Position numbers and translations under genes: made by a program
NCBI GenBank assembly: GCA_022844565.1
Contig: JALHLK010000035.1
Span: 1 to 54,926, forward strand
Reading direction: 5' to 3'
Origin: Saprospiraceae bacterium
GTDB lineage: Bacteria; Bacteroidota; Bacteroidia; Chitinophagales; Saprospiraceae
DNA: 54,926 bases
The notes under the pieces: generated by a model
Seen by the model: only the letters and a program-made list of their open reading frames with translations
The model's database searches: none
Told to the model about the DNA's origin: nothing
Shown: piece after piece, positions 35,150 through 43,111 of the stretch
How the letters are laid out: each line of letters starts with the position of its first letter
Numbering within the stretch: position 1 is the stretch's first letter

Positions 35150-35893
35150 TTAATTTGACCTAGTTTCTGTAATGATTTTTATACCTGGTCCCCCATTCAT
35201 CTTCATTTCTTTATCTTTTTCCGCTTTAATCTTATCAAATTCTGCTTTTTTCACTTTTTTACCATCTTTAGGAATCGTAAAAACAAAATCTGGAGCCAAT
35301 TCAGTAATTTTTTCAGCGATGATGGCACGATTTAATTTTGGATATTCAGCTAATAGAACAAGACCAGGCAAACCAAATAAATCATTAGGCCCTATTGAAA
35401 CTGGAATTCTTGGAGTAAACCATGCTATGATTTCTTTCTCATCATCCATATATGTAGCTTTTTGACAAGGAAGGTCAAGAATAATTTTTTGTTCTCCCGT
35501 AATTTGCCATTTATAGGGCTCAATTTTATCTGATACCAAAAACTGTTTGTCGGCTATAAAAGTCTCATTGACAAATGTTTTTCCTTCTAAGTTGCTATAC
35601 ATTGCCGTTTCTGGAATTTTGAATACCATTTTTATCTGGGCTCCTCCTTCGTTATTTTCGATTGTTTCATCCTTGGCAATACCTTTATTAGTGTATAATG
35701 CTTCTTTCGTATTGAAGAAAAGGATTTTTTCTACATTGTGAGAGGAAGGGAGCATTTTAGCCACGGGACTATCATTATCAACTTTTAAGTTCATCTTAAT
35801 AGTTTCTTTGTACTTGATTTTTCCAGATGTGGTTACTTGTGCAAAAATGCTCGCTGATAGGAGTAGCAGTCCAAAAATTAAATTTCTTTTCAT
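35150..35893 (-). CDS. GLPGLI family protein (exported)
   Basis: A 247-residue protein of the GLPGLI family, named for the motif seen here as DLFGLPGLVLLAE (about 166-178). A signal peptide spans 1-18. Strand-rich mature segments follow: NEGGAQIKMVFKIPETAMYS, then EIIAWFTPRIPVSIGPNDL. The C terminus is lysine-rich. Its function is unknown, but it often pairs with a barrel protein, as here. The start at 35893 faces the kinase gene; the shared region has regulator sites. Confidence 0.88.
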   Translation of the reverse strand: MKRNLIFGLLLLSASIFAQVTTSGKIKYKETIKMNLKVDNDSPVAKMLPSSHNVEKILFFNTKEALYTNKGIAKDETIENNEGGAQIKMVFKIPETAMYSNLEGKTFVNETFIADKQFLVSDKIEPYKWQITGEQKIILDLPCQKATYMDDEKEIIAWFTPRIPVSIGPNDLFGLPGLVLLAEYPKLNRAIIAEKITELAPDFVFTIPKDGKKVKKAEFDKIKAEKDKEMKMNGGPGIKIITETRSN

Positions 35894-35920
35894 TGTTTAT
35901 TTATTTTAAAATTATGACAC

Positions 35921-35928
35921 AAAAATAG
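35921..35928 (-). promoter_or_regulatory. -7 box (TATTTTTG) of the GLPGLI/barrel operon
   Basis: On the minus strand TATTTTTG (35928-35921) lies 27 bases before the GLPGLI start. A -33 TTTG is absent. Its place is taken by an AAGGTTAA repeat, as expected for an activator that contacts RNA polymerase. Confidence 0.5.
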
Positions 35929-35946
35929 ATTGACTTTTTGATATCG

Positions 35947-35985
35947 AAGGTTAATGATCATTGATTTAAGGTTAATTAAGGTTAA
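35947..35985. promoter_or_regulatory. Three phased AAGGTTAA repeats: probable response-regulator binding sites
   Basis: AAGGTTAA occurs at 35947-35954, 35968-35975 and 35978-35985, with starts 21 and 10 bases apart, so all face the same side of the helix. OmpR-type regulators bind such tandem half-sites. The nearest encoded regulator is the OmpR-type protein at 37690. The first repeat overlaps the -33 position of the GLPGLI operon. Confidence 0.55.
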
Positions 35986-36029
35986 AGGACATAATTCAAT
36001 AGAAAAAATGTCTGTATCATTGCACTATC

Positions 36030-37688
36030 ATGTTAGATAAAGCAAAATTTTATTATTTACCTTTTATTGTAAGCTTAGGTTTATTGACCTTTTTCTTAGG
36101 ATATTATCTTCGTTTCGTTTATCAAAATGAAGCAGATAGATTGAATCAAGAAGTTAAGTTGCTTTTTGATAATGCCTATGAAAGTGAAAAAAACAAGCCA
36201 TGGGAATTAATGATTAATCAAATCGGAGACCCATTTGCCGAAAGCGATTCTCTACCGCCAATTGGGAGAAATGGCAAACGTCATAACGAAAAAATAGAAT
36301 CCTATTCTGATAAAAATAATCAGATAGTAATTCAAACCTTTACTAATTCAAAAACAGAAGAGCAAAAAGGATCAAATGTTCTTGAAAAGTTTATTGATTT
36401 AAAAGAGCCAAGGAATGAAGAAAAAACGGTGGTTGATTCTATTCAAAGTGATTTTAATAAAATATTTATAGAAACTTTGGAAAGTGATTCTACAGGATTA
36501 AATTTAGCAGATTTCAAAGGCAAAAAGCCTAGTATAGCAGTTAAATTGAAAGTAACGTCAACGTTTATTGACAGCAGTACAATAAGTGACCAAAAGAAAA
36601 TAAATACAAAGGAAATAAATCAAGTGGTATGGAATGACCAATCAAAAAAATCAAATACTAAAAGCAAATTTCCCGTCATCAAATTCTTTTCTTCAAATCA
36701 AAAAGACACTATTCAATTGAGTCTAATGCCAGTAAATATAGATACGGTGAAGTATAGATTTGATAAAATACTTATTGAAAATAAATTGCCCATTCGATAT
36801 AAAATTGACTCCCTTATCAAGAAGGATACCTCTTTGATTGCTAACGATGAGCCTGAAATCAAGTATGCTGCCGTGCCTATAAATAATTTTTGGTTTATCA
36901 CAAAAAAGATTTCGCCGCAGATTGGGTTATCTTTTTTTGTTTTAGCGTCTATTGTTTTTGGGTTTTTATCCATGGTACTGGCCATGAATAAGCAAGAAAA
37001 ACTTAACCTAGAAAAGCAACAATTTTTAAGTAACATGACTCACGAATTGAAGACCCCTTTGAGTGTGGTGGGAGTGGCACTGGAAGCAATTCAAAGATTT
37101 GAAGCAAAGAATAATGTCGAAAAGAGAGTAGAATATGTAGAAATAGCTCAAAATGAAAACAAAAAATTAGTCAGCTTAATCGATAAAATTTTAAATTTCA
37201 CAAAGAGTACAGAGGAAAAACTGAAATTAGCATTGGTAAATCCAAACGAGACCATTAACCAAGTCCTAAATACGTTTATACCTAAAATTGAAGAGGCAAA
37301 GGTTACCATAAATAAAGACTTGGAACCTAACATTTCCATGATTTTATCTAACCAAGAGGCCCTGATCTTTATCTTACAAAATTTGATTGACAATTCGATA
37401 AAGTATAATGATAGTCAAGCACCACACATTGCAGTCAAAACAAAGACCTTGCCTAATGGATCGATTTATATATCAGTAGAAGATAATGGCACTCCAATTC
37501 CTACAGAATTTAGAGAAAAAATCTTTGATAAATTTTATCGTGTCAACAATGATATTATTCACAATCAAAAAGGATTTGGACTTGGCCTTTACATAGCAAA
37601 GGAATACACCAACGCAATTGGCGGTCGATTAGAGTACTTAAATGCTATAAAAGGAAATTGTTTTTGTCTTACCTTACCAAAAAAATAG
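36030..37688 (+). CDS. Membrane sensor histidine kinase
   Basis: A 552-residue kinase. TM1 (about 9-29) and TM2 (about 297-320) flank a periplasmic domain of about 265 residues that is lysine- and asparagine-rich and not related to a known sensor family that I recognise. The HisKA domain has NMTHELKTPLSVV with phospho-acceptor H338, followed by the N box (DNSIKYND), G1 (VEDNGTPI), F (FDKFYRV) and G2 (GFGLGLYIAK) boxes. The gene diverges from the GLPGLI operon and ends 1 base before its response regulator gene. Confidence 0.93.
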   Translation: MLDKAKFYYLPFIVSLGLLTFFLGYYLRFVYQNEADRLNQEVKLLFDNAYESEKNKPWELMINQIGDPFAESDSLPPIGRNGKRHNEKIESYSDKNNQIVIQTFTNSKTEEQKGSNVLEKFIDLKEPRNEEKTVVDSIQSDFNKIFIETLESDSTGLNLADFKGKKPSIAVKLKVTSTFIDSSTISDQKKINTKEINQVVWNDQSKKSNTKSKFPVIKFFSSNQKDTIQLSLMPVNIDTVKYRFDKILIENKLPIRYKIDSLIKKDTSLIANDEPEIKYAAVPINNFWFITKKISPQIGLSFFVLASIVFGFLSMVLAMNKQEKLNLEKQQFLSNMTHELKTPLSVVGVALEAIQRFEAKNNVEKRVEYVEIAQNENKKLVSLIDKILNFTKSTEEKLKLALVNPNETINQVLNTFIPKIEEAKVTINKDLEPNISMILSNQEALIFILQNLIDNSIKYNDSQAPHIAVKTKTLPNGSIYISVEDNGTPIPTEFREKIFDKFYRVNNDIIHNQKGFGLGLYIAKEYTNAIGGRLEYLNAIKGNCFCLTLPKK

Positions 37689-37689
37689 T

Positions 37690-38367
37690 ATGAAAATTTT
37701 GTACATTGAAGATGAGGTTTCATTAGCAAAAATCGTCAAAGAATCATTGGAAAGTAGAGAATTTGATGTTTTACATTTGGAAGATGGCGAATTTGTTATT
37801 AGTGAAATTGCTTCTTATCAACCAGATATTTGCTTAGTAGATGTGATGCTTCCTAAAAAGGATGGCTTTACGATTGGCAATGAAATCAGACAATTGTATC
37901 CAAATCTACCCATTGTTTTCATCACGGCAAGAGATCAGACAAAAGATGTTTTGAAAGGTTTTGAGTCAGGTGGCAATGATTATATCAAAAAACCTTTTAG
38001 TTTGGAGGAGTTGATCATCAGAATCAAAAACCTGTATACCTTAACCAAAGGGCTAAATGACCAAAAAGAGGATGCCTCCTATCGAATCGGCCTATATACC
38101 TACAATCCAAAAACGCTAGACCTGATCGTACAAGACACAGTTAAGAAACTTTCCTATCGCGAAGCACAACTATTGATGATCCTTTTTGAAACAAAAGGTG
38201 AAATCGTGAACCGCAAATATATCCTTGACACACTTTGGGGCGATGACCATTTTTTTAATTCTAGAAATTTGGATGTTTATATCACAAAGCTCAGAAACTA
38301 TTTAAAAAGCGATCCAAATATTGAGATTATTACGTTAAAGGGAGTGGGGTATAAGATGATTTGGTGA
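37690..38367 (+). CDS. OmpR/PhoB-type response regulator
   Basis: A 225-residue two-domain regulator. The receiver domain (1-118) has acidic residues near 8-9, phospho-acceptor D51 in CLVDVMLPKK, T79 and K101 in the usual places. The C-terminal winged helix (about 128-225) has the order LSYREAQLLMILFETKGEIVNRKYIL and LDVYITKLRNYLKSDPNIEI. It lies 1 base after the kinase gene. I infer that it acts at the AAGGTTAA repeats. Confidence 0.94.
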   Translation: MKILYIEDEVSLAKIVKESLESREFDVLHLEDGEFVISEIASYQPDICLVDVMLPKKDGFTIGNEIRQLYPNLPIVFITARDQTKDVLKGFESGGNDYIKKPFSLEELIIRIKNLYTLTKGLNDQKEDASYRIGLYTYNPKTLDLIVQDTVKKLSYREAQLLMILFETKGEIVNRKYILDTLWGDDHFFNSRNLDVYITKLRNYLKSDPNIEIITLKGVGYKMIW

Positions 38368-38380
38368 AGTTGTTTAGGAT

Positions 38381-38539
38381 TGCATAGAGCTGCATAGAAT
38401 TGCATAGAGCCGCATAGAATTGCATAGAGCTGCATAGATTGCAAAGAACTGCATAGAACTGCATAGAATTGCAAAGATTGCATAGAGCTGCATAGAACTG
38501 CATAGAACTGCATAGAATTGCATAGAGCTGTATAGAATT
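38381..38539. repeat. 10-bp tandem repeat array (TGCATAGAAC/AGC/AAT units)
   Basis: About 16 near-identical units of TGCATAGAAC, TGCATAGAGC or TGCATAGAAT are joined head to tail, with two 9-base units (TGCATAGAT and TGCAAAGAT). Reverse-strand frames through it give only artificial Leu/Gln/Met-rich peptides. It begins 13 bases after the response regulator stop codon. The unit length equals one turn of DNA. Confidence 0.9.
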
Positions 38540-38559
38540 CCAATAAATTTAAAGTTAGC

Positions 38560-38640
38560 TCTCTGCCACCTATGCCCCTGTGCCACCTGTAATCTCTGCC
38601 ACCTATGCTCTCTGCCACCTATGCCCCTATGCTATCTATG
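38560..38640. repeat. CTCTGCCACCTATG repeat block
   Basis: CTCTGCCACCTATGCCCCTG occurs with variants in an irregular series (CTCTGCCACCTATGCTCTC, CTGCCACCTATGCCCCTAT and so on), about 4-5 partial units of 14-20 bases. It lies directly after the 10-bp array. No gene is present in it. Confidence 0.65.
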
Positions 38641-38728
38641 TACTCTTCGCCCAAATCCACTTTTTTACCGTGATTTAACGGTTGTATAGACATAATAAAA
38701 TGAATATCTTTGCATAAAATTAACAACA

Positions 38729-39715
38729 ATGCAAACAAAATTCGGATTTACAAAAATGAATGTGCAAGAGTTTGATACTTGGCTAAAATCAGTAAAAGTT
38801 GCCCGTACCGTCGTCAAAATTCAAGAACACCATACGTATATTCCAAATTACAGCAATTTTACCGGAAGTAATCATTTTGAATTGCAAAAAGGAATGCAAA
38901 ATACCCATAAATACAGCAATGGTTGGATGGATATTGGTCAGCATTTTTCGATTTTTCCTGATGGTAGTATTTTGACGGGGAGATCTTTGGAATATTCTCC
39001 CGCTTGCATTTATAACAATAATGCTAACTCGGTTTGCATTGAAAATGTGGGTAATTTTGATTCAGGTGGTGATTCTATGACAACTGCCCAAAGAGATGCG
39101 ATCATTGAAGTTACAGCGCTTTTGTGCATCAAGTTTAATCTTTTGGTGGATGTAAACTTTATCATCTATCATCATTGGTTTAGATTGAATGATGGATTTA
39201 GAAACAACGGTGCTGGTGGAAACAAATCTTGTCCAGGTACTAACTTTTTTGGTGGTAATAAGGTAAATCATTGTCAAGATAACTTTCTTCCGCTAGTCAC
39301 TGCCAAATTGCAAAATATCATACAGAAGCAAGACGATGCAAGCATTTTGAAGTATGCCTCGGTCACAGCTACTTCATTAAATGTAAGGGTGAGTCACAGT
39401 GCAAACAGTGAAAAAGCAGATAGAGATCCTGTGCAGTACGGAGCGGTATTGCGTGTGTATGAAATCAAAGATGATTGGTATAAAATCTCAAATAGTGCAG
39501 ACCATTGGGTATCCTCAAAATTTACAAGAGATGTAACAAGGCATTTTGTAAAAGCAACGACCTTAAATGTTAGATCAGGACCCGGTAGTAGTTATCCAAA
39601 AGTAGGTCAAATTTATGAAGGTGATCAAGTATTTGTCGAAGAGGTAAGCAATAAGTGGGCAAGAATTACAGCAACAAATAATTGGGTGAGTCAGAATTTT
39701 TTAACTGATTTTTAG
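38729..39715 (+). CDS. N-acetylmuramoyl-L-alanine amidase with two SH3b domains
   Basis: A 328-residue peptidoglycan amidase. The amidase_2 domain covers about 20-195: HHTYIP, a middle with GQHFSIFPDGSILTGRS, the zinc-ligand-like YHHWF and NKSCPGTNFFG. Two SH3-type domains follow (about 205-265 and 268-328), with LNVRVSHSAN and LNVRSGPGSSYPKVG. They should bind cell-wall peptides. There is no signal peptide, so it may act as a lytic enzyme after lysis or export by another route. It could be of prophage origin, but no other phage gene is near. Confidence 0.87.
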   Translation: MQTKFGFTKMNVQEFDTWLKSVKVARTVVKIQEHHTYIPNYSNFTGSNHFELQKGMQNTHKYSNGWMDIGQHFSIFPDGSILTGRSLEYSPACIYNNNANSVCIENVGNFDSGGDSMTTAQRDAIIEVTALLCIKFNLLVDVNFIIYHHWFRLNDGFRNNGAGGNKSCPGTNFFGGNKVNHCQDNFLPLVTAKLQNIIQKQDDASILKYASVTATSLNVRVSHSANSEKADRDPVQYGAVLRVYEIKDDWYKISNSADHWVSSKFTRDVTRHFVKATTLNVRSGPGSSYPKVGQIYEGDQVFVEEVSNKWARITATNNWVSQNFLTDF

Positions 39716-40172
39716 ATATAACCTAAATATTAATGGTTCTACTATGATTTTATTGGATAAAGACATAAACCACCATTAATAAATGCAATTTTATTTAAAA
39801 ATTCCTTGTTAATTAATACATGCCATAATTCAACTCCGTTCGGAGTTGTGATATTTTTTTATCTATAATTACCCCTAATTTCATTAGAGGCTATTCATAT
39901 TGAACCCTTTTTTAAGGGTTCTTAACCAAGTATATATTGTTGAAAAACAATTAATTACATTTTTATGTCTTATGAACCCAAAAAAGGGGTTCAATTCGAA
40001 TAACCCTCATTGCAAATGGGGGAAGATACATAAACCAAAATATCCAACCCTGAATGGGGTTGAATATTAACTGCATGCTATAAGATTATTCAAACGGGTC
40101 TCTTGTAAAGTGTTTTGTACATAGACCTCTAATTTCTGATCTTTCCATTAAATTTGTATTAGAACCATATAA
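39716..40172. repeat. Palindrome cluster in an intergenic region
   Basis: This gene-free stretch has at least four short perfect or near-perfect palindromes: CAACTCCGTTCGGAGTTG (39831-39848), GAACCCTTTTTTAAGGGTTC (39902-39921), GAACCCAAAAAAGGGGTTC (39974-39992) and CAACCCTGAATGGGGTTG (40045-40062). The arms are of ACCC/GGGT type. They may act as terminators or RNA processing sites for the convergent amidase and VWA genes. Confidence 0.6.
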
Positions 40173-42269
40173 CTAATAACTTCCAAAATACCTTCTCAAA
40201 AACCATTCTAATCCTAAAATTAGAAGTAACAAAAAGAAGAACCATTTCTTTTCTAAAAGCAGTTGGGTCCTGAGACTTGTGAAAAGAATAGGCTTCAGTG
40301 ATTTGTTCTCCAATATCTTATCTGATAGGGAGGCAATTTTGGTAGAATGTAGGTATTGACCATTAAAGTTTTCACTCAATTGTCTTAATACATCATGCTG
40401 TGCTGTTAAATTATTGAGTTCTAACTGGATGTTTTGAACGGAGAACTTACCCGTAGCTTTAAATAGATTTCCTCCAAAATTGGTAGTTGCTACATAATTG
40501 TAATTTCCAGGTGCCATGTTTCCTGGATTCAAGACATAATAATTATTCAACTTCGAAAAGCTGTATTTATATTCTTGGCCTTTTGTATTTTTGATTACGA
40601 TAGAGACTTCAGGCGAGTTGATTAACTCAAATGCATCATTATACAGTTGCGCATCTAACATTACAGGCTCATTTTCCCTGTATATATTTTTAGAATTGTT
40701 GACTCTGAATTTTCTTTTATCGTCTTTTACGCTAAGGTATTGAATTGATTTGGTGATAAGCTCATTGACATATCTTGAATCTTCAAAATCAACCATGTCT
40801 TGCATCCTCCATTTCCAGATACCTTCACCTATGAATACACCTTCTCTTTTTCCATTTTTGTCCTCAAATGCGATCATTGGATTTTGGGTAGGTATTTTTT
40901 TTACTTTTTGATTAAGTAGGACTGATGTAAAGCTCCCTGCCTTAAAACTACCAAAAGGTGCGGTGAAAGGTGGATACTTGACAAATCTATTTTTCAACTC
41001 TTCACTAATGACAAATTTATCAAATCCCCCAACTACATTAGGTTCAATTATTTCGGTATTGGCACTGTTACCTGATAAATTAATAACACTTTGGGCTACG
41101 TTAAACTTGTTTTGATCAATTTGATTACCTACAAAAAACAATCTATTTACTCCTTTATTATCCAATTGCTTTAACTGACCAGATATATCAAATGTAGCAG
41201 AAGGTAAATTGTGAAAGATGACGAAGTCGTAGTTTGAAACAACTACGTTGTCATATGAAAAGGCAGAGGTGACTTCATAATTTTTGTTCTCTTCAATGAT
41301 AGAGAATAAAGCACCAATATCTGGATGTGGACCATTTGCATAGATCAATATCTTTATTCTAGCATCAATGATTTCCACATAGAAGTCTTTAGAATTGTTT
41401 TGGATGTTATTTTCACCAGATACGGAACTTACAACAGCACTGTATTTAGCCACACCTGTTTTATTGGCTTCAATGATAAAATCAAAAGTTTGGTATTCAT
41501 TATTGGATTTGACGTTAATCACTTTTTCAGCTACTTGCCTTTTATTACCATTGTCATCTTCAGTATAGATGGATACTTTTGAAGTAACATTGGCTGCATT
41601 CTTCGAACTTATCCCTACTTGAATGGCAAATTTATCTCCCAAATAGGCTATCTTATTACTAAGTATGTCATTGACGGATAAGTCTTTTCTGATTGTAGTA
41701 TCCCCTAGTCCGATCGTATAAATTGGGCTGCTAAATTTAGCATTTGAATAGATTGGATTCGATCCTTCGTTGTATATACCATCACTGATTAAAACAATAG
41801 AGCCTATGTTTTGGTCAGAATAGGTGTCGTAGACGTATTCTAATGCTTGTGATATATTGGTAATTTTTTGATTAAATGTATCTTTTTCGTAATCAAAAGT
41901 TGATTCTCCAAAACCCAAATCTATCACTTCAAATTTTGACCTTATTTTGTCTTTTTGCTTTTCAATTTCAGATTTGAAGCTATTTAAATTGTCTTTAGAA
42001 GTGGCTGTAACAATACTACTTGATTGATCAGTAAGGAAAACCACCAAAGGATCTTTTTTTTCGGTGGTTTCGTCTTTGAAAATTGGTGCTAACAAGAGGA
42101 ATGAAATACCAAACCCTGAAAGAAATCTTAGAATCTTTAGTAAATTTCTTAACCAAGTAGGCTTGTCTAAAAATCTTGCATCTTTATGATACATTAAATA
42201 GGTAAAACCAATGCCGATAATGATACAAAATAAAATAAACCACCAAGGATAGCTAAGACTTAATTGCAA
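40173..42269 (-). CDS. VWA-type membrane protein, BatA-like
   Basis: A 698-residue inner-membrane protein. TM1 (about 6-24) and TM2 (about 45-63) precede a VWA domain (about 75-220) with MIDAS-like LTDQSSS and later SDGIYNEGSN. Strand-rich, Ig-like segments follow (about 220-300 and 530-625), and a C-terminal TM lies at about 675-692. Proteins of this shape are common in Bacteroidota and may organise envelope assembly. The gene appears to start at TTG 42269, because family members begin with a similar LSYPWWF motif and no ATG lies upstream. Confidence 0.8.
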   Translation of the reverse strand: MQLSLSYPWWFILFCIIIGIGFTYLMYHKDARFLDKPTWLRNLLKILRFLSGFGISFLLLAPIFKDETTEKKDPLVVFLTDQSSSIVTATSKDNLNSFKSEIEKQKDKIRSKFEVIDLGFGESTFDYEKDTFNQKITNISQALEYVYDTYSDQNIGSIVLISDGIYNEGSNPIYSNAKFSSPIYTIGLGDTTIRKDLSVNDILSNKIAYLGDKFAIQVGISSKNAANVTSKVSIYTEDDNGNKRQVAEKVINVKSNNEYQTFDFIIEANKTGVAKYSAVVSSVSGENNIQNNSKDFYVEIIDARIKILIYANGPHPDIGALFSIIEENKNYEVTSAFSYDNVVVSNYDFVIFHNLPSATFDISGQLKQLDNKGVNRLFFVGNQIDQNKFNVAQSVINLSGNSANTEIIEPNVVGGFDKFVISEELKNRFVKYPPFTAPFGSFKAGSFTSVLLNQKVKKIPTQNPMIAFEDKNGKREGVFIGEGIWKWRMQDMVDFEDSRYVNELITKSIQYLSVKDDKRKFRVNNSKNIYRENEPVMLDAQLYNDAFELINSPEVSIVIKNTKGQEYKYSFSKLNNYYVLNPGNMAPGNYNYVATTNFGGNLFKATGKFSVQNIQLELNNLTAQHDVLRQLSENFNGQYLHSTKIASLSDKILENKSLKPILFTSLRTQLLLEKKWFFFLLLLILGLEWFLRRYFGSY

Positions 42270-42325
42270 TCTTCAAAAATTTAATGTAACAATTAGATGA
42301 AACTGATTCAATCAATATTTGAGTC

Positions 42326-42991
42326 CTATTGAACAGAATCTTTTACTACCTCATTAACGATATTTTCTGGCTTTTCGTTTGAATTCTTATATAAATCGTT
42401 TAATTCTTTTGTAGTTTGTTCTGTGATGTCCATAGCTTTGTTACCATAGAGGACACCTGCATTGTTACCTTTAATTAACACAAAGTCATAGCCTCTTTCC
42501 GTAGAAATCTTCTCTAAGTGAGTGTCGATTTTATTTTTAAGATTCTTTTGTAATTCTACTAATTTACCTTCCAGTCCTCTAGCAGCATTTTCTCTTTTAG
42601 CTACTAAATCTTGCTCTTCTTGAGCTAATTTTTGTTGCTCGACAGCAAACTTTTTTTCTAAAGCTTGTAGCTGAACAGGTGCTAAACTATTTGCGCTTTG
42701 TTGTACTTCTTGCACTCTCCTTTGGAAGTCATATGCTCTTTTTTGGAAAGTTTCCAATTTTGATGCAATAGATGATTCTGCTACTCGAGATTCAGCTTCT
42801 AAGAGCGTTCTACTTTCTGTATATAAGTCATAATTTTCTAGTAAACTATCTAGATTGATAAATACTATTTTTCCTCCACTTGTTGATGTTGAGGTTGATG
42901 TGGCACTTCCTTGATCTGCTTGTTTGCAAGAAACGGCAAAAAGAGCTATAGACAAAAAGAATGCACCAAAAAGTTTTGCTTTAAAATTCAT
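42326..42991 (-). CDS. OmpH/Skp family periplasmic chaperone-like lipoprotein
   Basis: A 221-residue protein. A lipoprotein signal (FAVSC, C22) is followed by a low-complexity Ser/Thr linker and a long charged coiled coil (about 65-175: ESRVAESSIASKLETFQKRA and on). It ends with the OmpH strand (GYDFVLIKGNNAGVLYGNKAMDIT). Skp-type proteins carry outer-membrane proteins across the periplasm; a lipid anchor is a Bacteroidota variation. A TACATTTG -7 box lies about 25 bases upstream (43024-43017). Confidence 0.88.
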   Translation of the reverse strand: MNFKAKLFGAFFLSIALFAVSCKQADQGSATSTSTSTSGGKIVFINLDSLLENYDLYTESRTLLEAESRVAESSIASKLETFQKRAYDFQRRVQEVQQSANSLAPVQLQALEKKFAVEQQKLAQEEQDLVAKRENAARGLEGKLVELQKNLKNKIDTHLEKISTERGYDFVLIKGNNAGVLYGNKAMDITEQTTKELNDLYKNSNEKPENIVNEVVKDSVQ

Positions 42992-43111
42992 GTATAATAT
43001 TTTTAGTAAATCGATGCAAATGTACAGAAGTCGAATGAGTAATACTAATATTTTACGCCATAAATCTGAAGGGATCGATTGTGTGAACCATTAAAACGAT
43101 TATAAACCGGA

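Noticed and set aside
34830-35153. A 107-codon + frame between two minus-strand genes
   Set aside because: Palindrome-bearing spacer, no motif, and it touches the end of the GLPGLI gene on the other strand.
38298-38618. Two minus-strand frames rich in Gln, Met, Tyr and Leu
   Set aside because: They are translations of the 10-bp tandem repeat and not real proteins.
38729-39715. The amidase as evidence of a prophage
   Set aside because: No capsid, integrase, holin or other phage gene is in the neighbourhood, so a prophage is not supported.
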